Positions 6,310-10,281 of a stretch of DNA of 10,281 nucleotides are shown here, one piece after another. The translations under genes were made by a program, and so were the position numbers. Position 1 is the stretch's first letter; each line of letters opens with the position of its first letter. This DNA is from DASRHY01 sp046765875 (GTDB lineage Bacteria; Actinomycetota; Actinomycetes; Propionibacteriales; Kribbellaceae). Below the pieces are notes generated by a model. It saw only the letters and a list, made by a program, of their open reading frames with translations. It was not told the DNA's origin and searched no databases. The stretch spans positions 1 through 10,281 of the forward strand of contig JBKPSJ010000233.1 in the NCBI GenBank assembly GCA_046765875.1, given 5' to 3'.

Positions 6310-6730
6310 CTAGCTCGGCTTGGCCGGGACGAACCGGTTGACGAAGTCGAGCGCGGTTTGCGCGACATCCTGCCAGCCGTGGTCGATGGTCAGCGAGTGG
6401 CCGCGGTTGGGCATCTTCTTGATCTCGGTGACGCCTGGATTTCGCTTTTGCCGCTTGTACGAGGCGTTAGCAATCGCCCAGGGAACCGTGTGGTCCTTCT
6501 CCCCGTCGAGGATCAGCAGCGGGCCCGATCGGGATTCTCCGCGTCGACCTTCGACTCGGTCCGGGGGTTGAGGTTGGCGTTGCCCATCTGGGCCAGGGCG
6601 ATCCCGGCCCGGCCACGTGGTACGTCTCGTAAAGGCGCTTTGCCTCGTCCTCATCGAGGGCGTTCGCCCAGCCGTACTTGAACTGGTTGAAGGTGAGCGT
6701 GATGGCCCGGGCTCGATTCCGGGGGTTCAA
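6310..6730 (-). pseudogene. Truncated, twice-frameshifted alpha/beta hydrolase
   Basis: The minus strand carries the C-terminal half of a familiar actinobacterial alpha/beta hydrolase in three successive frames. Piece 1 (about 6730-6604) reads LNPRNRARAITLTF, then QFKYGWANALDEDEAKRLYETYHVAGPG. Piece 2 (about 6603-6526) reads IALAQMGNANLNPRTESKV. Piece 3 (about 6525-6310) reads PLLILDGEKDHTVPWAIANA, then GVTEIKKMPNRGHSLTIDHG and a normal-looking tail. Each junction is explained by loss of a single base, near 6602-6605 and near 6521-6526. The acid Asp (GEKDHTVP) and the His (NRGHSLT) are still present. The N-terminal half with the nucleophile Ser is missing: upstream of LNPRNR the similarity stops. 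No product with hydrolase activity is expected. Confidence 0.82.
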
Positions 6731-6814
6731 CAGGAAAAAGCGCACACTGCCATGCGCTAGCAGGCGTATTTGATCGCAGGTTCGCGGGCTGTGCGTCGCC
6801 ACAGTTGGCCAGGT

Positions 6815-6870
6815 CTCGCGGTGCTGTGCAGCCGGCGGGTCGCTCGCGGTGCTGTGCAGCCGGTGGGTCG
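6815..6870. repeat. 28-bp direct tandem duplication
   Basis: Copies 6815-6842 and 6843-6870 both begin CTCGCGGTGCTGTGCAGCCGG and differ at a single base (C versus T at unit position 22). The pair is flanked on both sides by CCAGG. Since 28 is not a multiple of three and no gene covers it, the repeat is non-coding. It lies about 100 bases upstream of the PadR promoter. Possible roles include a slippage scar or a duplicated regulator-binding site. Confidence 0.8.
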
Positions 6871-6968
6871 CCAGGCCCGTCGATACGGGCGCGTGGGTAC
6901 GGCGTCCGGCGTCGCTTCAGCTATCCGTTGGCTGCGTATCGCGCCTGGTCCGGGTGTTTGCGCTGGGC

Positions 6969-6997
6969 TTGACGGCCGATGGGATAACCGTTATATA
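6969..6997 (+). promoter_or_regulatory. Promoter of the padR-ABC-FtsX operon
   Basis: TTGACG (6969-6974), a 17-base spacer and TATATA (6992-6997) make a near-consensus housekeeping sigma promoter, unusually AT-rich for this DNA. Transcription should start around 7004, giving a leader of about 20 bases with a strong ribosome binding site. It is the only convincing promoter for the three genes downstream. Confidence 0.75.
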
Positions 6998-7010
6998 TAG
7001 CTAACGGTTA
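6985..7010 (+). promoter_or_regulatory. Palindromic operator, probable PadR binding site
   Basis: TAACCGTTA (6985-6993) and TAACGGTTA (7002-7010) are perfect 9-bp inverted arms with an 8-base AT-rich spacer. Arm centres are 17 bases apart, fitting one face of the helix for a dimeric winged-helix protein. The site covers the -10 box and the predicted start point, so binding would block RNA polymerase. Known PadR-family regulators commonly repress their own promoter through such dyads. That PadR binds here is inferred from position. Confidence 0.7.
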
Positions 7011-7016
7011 GAGGAG
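7010..7016 (+). promoter_or_regulatory. Ribosome binding site selecting ATG 7024
   Basis: AGAGGAG ends 7 bases before ATG 7024, an ideal spacing. An in-frame GTG at 7018 is only one base from it and cannot be used efficiently, so the regulator starts at 7024. Confidence 0.7.
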
Positions 7017-7023
7017 TGTGCTC

Positions 7024-7551
7024 ATGCAGCAGGAAGTGGTGCTGGCGTTGCTGGCGAAGGAGCCCTCGCACGGCTATGAGCTGCGCGCGCGGCTCCGCGA
7101 GGCGCTCGGTTCGCTGGGGGAGGCGATGAACGCCGGGCACATCTATGTCACGCTGAGCCGGCTGGAGAGGGCGGGACTGGTGGCGGCCGAGCCACCGACT
7201 ACCGCGAGGGACCGTCCGGACCGCAAGACGTACGGTCTGACCCCGGCCGGGCAGCAGCGAGTCGCCGAGTGGCTGGTCGAGGTCAGCTGGCCCAAGCCCG
7301 ACCTGGCCGAGTTCCATCTCAAGCTGATCGCGGCAGCGGCCGCGGGGCTGGCGGATCCGGTCACGATCGTGGACGCGCAGCGTCGCGAGTTGCTGCGCCG
7401 ATTGCGCGACGCCCAGCGCGCCGCGATGGCCGAGCCGGGCGGGTCGGATGCCGCTCTTTTGCTGGAGGGCATCGTTTTGCGGCTGCAGGCGGACCTGCGC
7501 TGGCTGGAGGCATGCGAACAAAGCTGGACCGGCCGAGGGAGAAGATCATGA
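7024..7551 (+). CDS. PadR family transcriptional regulator
   Basis: A 175-residue cytoplasmic DNA-binding repressor. Residues 4-82 form the PadR winged helix: VVLALLAKEPSHGYELRARL (helix 1-2), AGHIYVTLSRLERAGLVAAE (recognition helix and wing start; the family norm is IYPTLxRLExxGLV), then the wing RPDRKTYGLTPAGQQRVAEWL. Residues 90-165 are a helical C-terminal part (FHLKLIAAAAAG, VDAQRRELLRRLRDAQRAAM, LLEGIVLRLQADLRWLEAC) of the kind that dimerises and often contacts the ligand. PadR proteins are released from DNA by small molecules, often phenolics or drugs; the ligand is unknown here. ATG 7024 is fixed by the AGAGGAG site. The stop overlaps the next gene by four bases (ATGA), so it is translationally coupled to the ATPase it probably controls. 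A perfect palindrome in its own promoter suggests autorepression. Confidence 0.93.
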   Translation: MQQEVVLALLAKEPSHGYELRARLREALGSLGEAMNAGHIYVTLSRLERAGLVAAEPPTTARDRPDRKTYGLTPAGQQRVAEWLVEVSWPKPDLAEFHLKLIAAAAAGLADPVTIVDAQRRELLRRLRDAQRAAMAEPGGSDAALLLEGIVLRLQADLRWLEACEQSWTGRGRRS

Positions 7552-8303
7552 CGGACACGGCCGACACGGCCGACACGGCCGTGCTGCGGGCCCGCGGGCT
7601 GCGCAAGGTTTACGGCACGGGAGAGGGTGTGGTACGCGCCGTCGACGGGGTTGACCTCGATGTCGCCCCTGGCGAGACAGTGGCGGTGATGGGGCCCAGC
7701 GGCTGCGGCAAGTCCACGCTGTTGCACCTGCTGGGCGGCCTGGACCGGGCCTCGAGCGGGGAGGTGTGGCTCGGCGATCGGCGCATCGACCAGATCGGGG
7801 AGAGGACGCTGGCTCGAATGCGGCGCAGCGACGTCGGTTTCGTGTTCCAGGCCTTCCACCTGATGGACGAGCTCACCGCGGTGGAGAACGTCGAGCTGCC
7901 GGCGCTGCTGGCCGGACGCTCGCCGCGGGCAGCGCGACGGCAGGCCGCCAGCCTGCTGGACAGGGTCGGGCTTGCGGACAGGGCAGGTTTCCTGCCCTCG
8001 GCGCTGTCCGGTGGCCAGCGTCAGCGGGTCGCCATCGCGCGGGCCCTTTCCAACGAGCCGCTGATCGTGTTCGCCGACGAACCCACCGGCAACCTCGACA
8101 GTGCCGCCACCGTGGACGTGCTGCGGCTGTTCGACAGCCTGCGCGACGCCGGGCAGACGCTGGTCATCGTCACCCACGACGAGCGGATCGCGGCGACGGC
8201 CGATCGGCTGATCTCCATGCGCGACGGCGCGTTGGTCGACGAGACACGGCTGAGTGGCGGCACGGCAGGGCACCTCGGCGCCCTCATCGGGCTGGAGGGC
8301 TGA
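7548..8303 (+). CDS. ABC transporter ATP-binding protein (MacB/LolD type)
   Basis: A 251-residue ATPase that would drive the FtsX-type permease encoded next. All motifs are intact: Walker A GPSGCGKST (49-57), Q-loop FVFQAFHLMDELT with Gln101, signature LSGGQRQR (153-160), Walker B LIVFADEPTGNLDS with Asp177/Glu178, and switch His210 in IVTHDE. The FQxFxLxxxLTxxENVxLP stretch and the EPTGNLDS wording are characteristic of the MacB/LolD/FtsE-like exporters and mechanotransmission ATPases, which use ATP to move a membrane partner rather than import nutrients. The start is ATG 7548, overlapping the padR stop (ATGA), with AGGGAGAA upstream. The frame extends further upstream but only as a shadow of padR. 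The first eleven residues are a simple DTA repeat with no counterpart in the core fold. Confidence 0.95.
   Translation: MTDTADTADTAVLRARGLRKVYGTGEGVVRAVDGVDLDVAPGETVAVMGPSGCGKSTLLHLLGGLDRASSGEVWLGDRRIDQIGERTLARMRRSDVGFVFQAFHLMDELTAVENVELPALLAGRSPRAARRQAASLLDRVGLADRAGFLPSALSGGQRQRVAIARALSNEPLIVFADEPTGNLDSAATVDVLRLFDSLRDAGQTLVIVTHDERIAATADRLISMRDGALVDETRLSGGTAGHLGALIGLEG
7554..7580 (+). repeat. Three in-frame copies of GACACGGCC
   Basis: Codons 3-11 of the ATPase gene are (gac acg gcc) three times, encoding DTADTADTA ahead of the ABC fold. Unit length 9 keeps the reading frame on slippage, so the tail length could vary between strains. Confidence 0.85.
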
Positions 8304-8306
8304 CTC

Positions 8307-10193
8307 ATGGGCCGGGTCCTACTGGTGATCCGCCTGGCTGCCCGCAACGTACGGCGGCGACCAGCAGAAGCAGCGCTCCTGGTGCTGGCGATCATGGCGG
8401 CCACGACCGTACTGACACTCGGACTCGCCCTGCACGGCGTGACCGACAACCCCTACCAGCGCACCCGCGAGGCCACGGCCGGTGCCGACGTCGTCGCCAG
8501 CGTCGGCCCGTTGGAGGTGGCGCCGGGCCATGCACTGCCGGTCGATCGGGCCAAACTGGAAGCGCTGACCGACGCGCCAGGCGTTGTCGACCACAGCGGG
8601 CCGTACCCGGCAGCGACGACCGATCTCGAGGCTAACGGCCTCCGCACTGAGGTGTGGGCAGTGGGACGCGACTCCGCAGAGGTCTCGGTCGACCAACCCA
8701 AACTGACCCAGGGCAGTTGGGTCCAAGACGGCGGTGTGGTGGTCGAGGCCGCCTTCGCTGACGCGCTCGGCGTCGGCGTCGGGGACCAGGTCACCTTGAA
8801 CGGCCGCTCGTTCCAGGTCGTCGGTGTGGCGGTCACCGCGGCGGCGCCGTACACCCACGTGTGCTTCGGCCATCCGGTTTGCTCATTCTTCTTCGGCCCG
8901 GTACCGGATTGGGTACGTCAAGGCCCGCCGGCGGCGCGGTCGGACGGGCAAACCATGACCGTCGATGTCACTCCACCGCCGGACGACGCGGGCCTGGTGT
9001 GGCTCACCCGGACCGATGCCCGCGGTCTCGTCCCTGCAGCGGCCCTGACCTACGTCATGAACCTGAAGCTGGCCGACCCGGCCGATGCCCCGGGCTTCGT
9101 CGCCGCGCACTTCCCGACGAGCTGGGACGCGCTCTTCCTGGCGTCGTGGCAGGACATCGGCGAAACGTACGGCGACTTCGTGCGGGGCGCGCAGCGGGCC
9201 CTGGTGACGTTTAGCTCATTGCTCACCCTGCTCGCCATGGCCAGCGTCGCTGTCCTCGTCGGCGGCCGGATGGCCGACCAGACCCGACGCGTCGGGCTGC
9301 TCAAGGCGGTCGGCGCCACGCCCGGCCTCGTCGCCGTCGTGCTGCTCGCCGAGTACGTCGCTCTGGCCCTGCTCGCCGCGACGGGTGGGCTCGCCGTCGG
9401 GTGGCTGGCCGCTCCGTTGCTCAGCGACCCCGGGGCCGGCCTCCTCGGCAGCGCCGGTGCGCCGTCGCTGACAATGTCCACGGTCGGCGTGGTCACCGGC
9501 GTGGCCCTGGGGATCGCGGTGCTCGCGAGCTTCGTGTCCGCCGTCCGCGCCGCCCGCACCAGCACCGTCCACGCCCTGGCCGACTCCGCCCGCCGACCCC
9601 GGCGTACGCGCTGGCTGATCGCGCTCTCGACGCCGCTGCCCGTCCCGCTGCTCCTCGGCGTGCGGGTGATCGCGCGACGTCCGCGCCGCGTCCTGCTGGG
9701 CGTCGCCAGCATCGCCGTCACGGTCAGCGGGATCATCGTCGTGCTAGCCGGCCGGGCCGCGATGGCTTCCGACTGGGAAGGGCCCTCCACTCTGGACCCG
9801 CAAGCCGGCCGGGCGAACGAGCTGCTGCTGGTACTCACGGTCGTGCTGGTCGGCCTGGCGGCCATCAACGCGATCATCATCACCTGGGCAGCCGCACTCG
9901 ACGCCAGGCACGCCTCGGCGCTGGCCCGCGCCCTCGGCGCGACCCCCGCGCAGATCAGCGCCGGACTCTCCGCGGCGCAGGTGCTTCCGGCTCTTGCCGG
10001 CGCCGTCCTAGGCATCGCCGGAGGGCTCGCCCTCTGGGCCGCGGTGAGCAACGATGAGGCGAACCCGACGTACTGGCAACTGCTCGCCGTAGTCGCAGGA
10101 ACCGTGCTCGTGGTAGCCGCACTCACGACCATCCCAGCCCGCATCGGCGCCCACCGTCCGACAGCGGAGATCCTGCAAGCCGAACTCCCCTGA
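8307..10193 (+). CDS. FtsX-like permease of a MacB-type ABC system
   Basis: A 628-residue integral membrane protein and partner of the ATPase above. Residues 22-42 are the first membrane helix. Residues about 43-290 form a large outside domain. FtsX core one has helices near 300-320, 341-370 and 391-413, with the coupling segment ADQTRRVGLLKAVGATP (323-339). After a linker, a helix at about 462-482 and a second FtsX core follow (helices near 505-530, 555-580 and 588-610, with coupling segment ARHASALARALGATPAQI 533-550). This makes about eight helices in two repeats, so one chain may serve as the whole permease. Cys186 and Cys192 (CFGHPVC), the only cysteines, lie in the outside domain and could form a disulfide. 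Substrate is unknown: drug/peptide export, lipoprotein handling or envelope signalling are all possible. ATG 8307 lies 3 bases past the ATPase stop, with GGAGGG 6 bases upstream. Confidence 0.93.
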   Translation: MGRVLLVIRLAARNVRRRPAEAALLVLAIMAATTVLTLGLALHGVTDNPYQRTREATAGADVVASVGPLEVAPGHALPVDRAKLEALTDAPGVVDHSGPYPAATTDLEANGLRTEVWAVGRDSAEVSVDQPKLTQGSWVQDGGVVVEAAFADALGVGVGDQVTLNGRSFQVVGVAVTAAAPYTHVCFGHPVCSFFFGPVPDWVRQGPPAARSDGQTMTVDVTPPPDDAGLVWLTRTDARGLVPAAALTYVMNLKLADPADAPGFVAAHFPTSWDALFLASWQDIGETYGDFVRGAQRALVTFSSLLTLLAMASVAVLVGGRMADQTRRVGLLKAVGATPGLVAVVLLAEYVALALLAATGGLAVGWLAAPLLSDPGAGLLGSAGAPSLTMSTVGVVTGVALGIAVLASFVSAVRAARTSTVHALADSARRPRRTRWLIALSTPLPVPLLLGVRVIARRPRRVLLGVASIAVTVSGIIVVLAGRAAMASDWEGPSTLDPQAGRANELLLVLTVVLVGLAAINAIIITWAAALDARHASALARALGATPAQISAGLSAAQVLPALAGAVLGIAGGLALWAAVSNDEANPTYWQLLAVVAGTVLVVAALTTIPARIGAHRPTAEILQAELP

Positions 10194-10281
10194 TCGTCAG
10201 CGGCGACCGGCGCGAACCATCAACCAACGAGACGACCTAGCAGCGCCGCCACCGGCAGTCAGCTCGCCAGGCCGGATATGC

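Noticed and set aside
6236..6313. Short plus-strand frame reading DEHVEFAVDVGPAEKFRRQVEAG
   Set aside because: Protein-like composition, but only 25 codons, no recognised family, no ribosome binding site, and it overlaps the end of a pseudogene; possibly another relic.
5277..6368. 363-codon minus-strand frame opposite the MDR gene
   Set aside because: Antisense shadow of a clearly recognised oxidoreductase; Arg/Gly/Pro-rich composition with no motifs.
6701..6760. Sequence GGGCTCGATTCCGGGGGTTC resembling a tRNA T-arm
   Set aside because: No acceptor stem or anticodon arm can be drawn around it, and the minus strand encodes conserved hydrolase sequence.
9050..10144. 364-codon minus-strand frame opposite the FtsX permease
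   Set aside because: Antisense shadow of the permease; Ala/Thr/Ser/Arg-rich composition caused by high GC at third positions.
10194..10281. Search for a terminator after the permease
   Set aside because: Only a GCGGCG/CGCCGC pairing with a loop of nearly 40 bases is present; too weak, and the window ends shortly after.

Overview
The window is GC-rich throughout, uses GTG and TTG starts beside ATG, and carries PadR-ABC-FtsX, VOC/glyoxalase and secreted alpha/beta-hydrolase genes. This fits a chromosomal accessory region of an actinomycete (Streptomyces/Streptosporangiales-like). The species cannot be named from the sequence alone. No rRNA, tRNA, CRISPR array, complete insertion sequence or phage module was found.

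Layout. (1) 174-761 (+): a small protein with one N-terminal membrane anchor and an outside Ig-like (DUF4352-like) domain. (2) 762-1099: a convergent gap with two strong hairpins. (3) 1100-1779 (-): a tightly coupled pair, a VOC/glyoxalase protein and a 68-residue partner started from TTG. (4) 1780-2360: no intact gene; fragments of coding-like sequence, one weakly resembling an iron-sulfur-cluster repair (ScdA/RIC) protein. (5) 2361-3179 (-): an intact secreted alpha/beta hydrolase. (6) 3286-3660 (-): a heavily damaged non-heme chloroperoxidase-type hydrolase pseudogene. (7) 3661-5127: about 1.5 kb with no supportable gene and a small tandem repeat. (8) 5166-6122 (+): a zinc-free MDR quinone reductase/alcohol dehydrogenase with a good upstream -10 box. 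(9) 6310-6730 (-): a second alpha/beta-hydrolase pseudogene, lacking its N-terminal half and twice frameshifted. (10) 6741-7023: a 28-bp tandem duplication, then a strong promoter overlapped by a palindromic operator. (11) 7024-10193 (+): a three-gene operon of a PadR regulator, a MacB/LolD-type ABC ATPase and a large FtsX-type permease.

The best-supported functional unit is the operon at the right end. One promoter (TTGACG-17-TATATA) lies under a perfect 9-bp inverted repeat just upstream of the PadR gene. The three genes are joined by a 4-base overlap and a 3-base gap, as expected for an autoregulated exporter or MacB-like envelope machine answering to an unknown ligand. The middle of the window is a decay zone: two of its three alpha/beta hydrolases are broken, and there are long stretches without genes between them. 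No clearly new biological system was seen. The most checkable points are the PadR operator, the split glyoxalase pair, the two pseudogenes and the paired hairpins.
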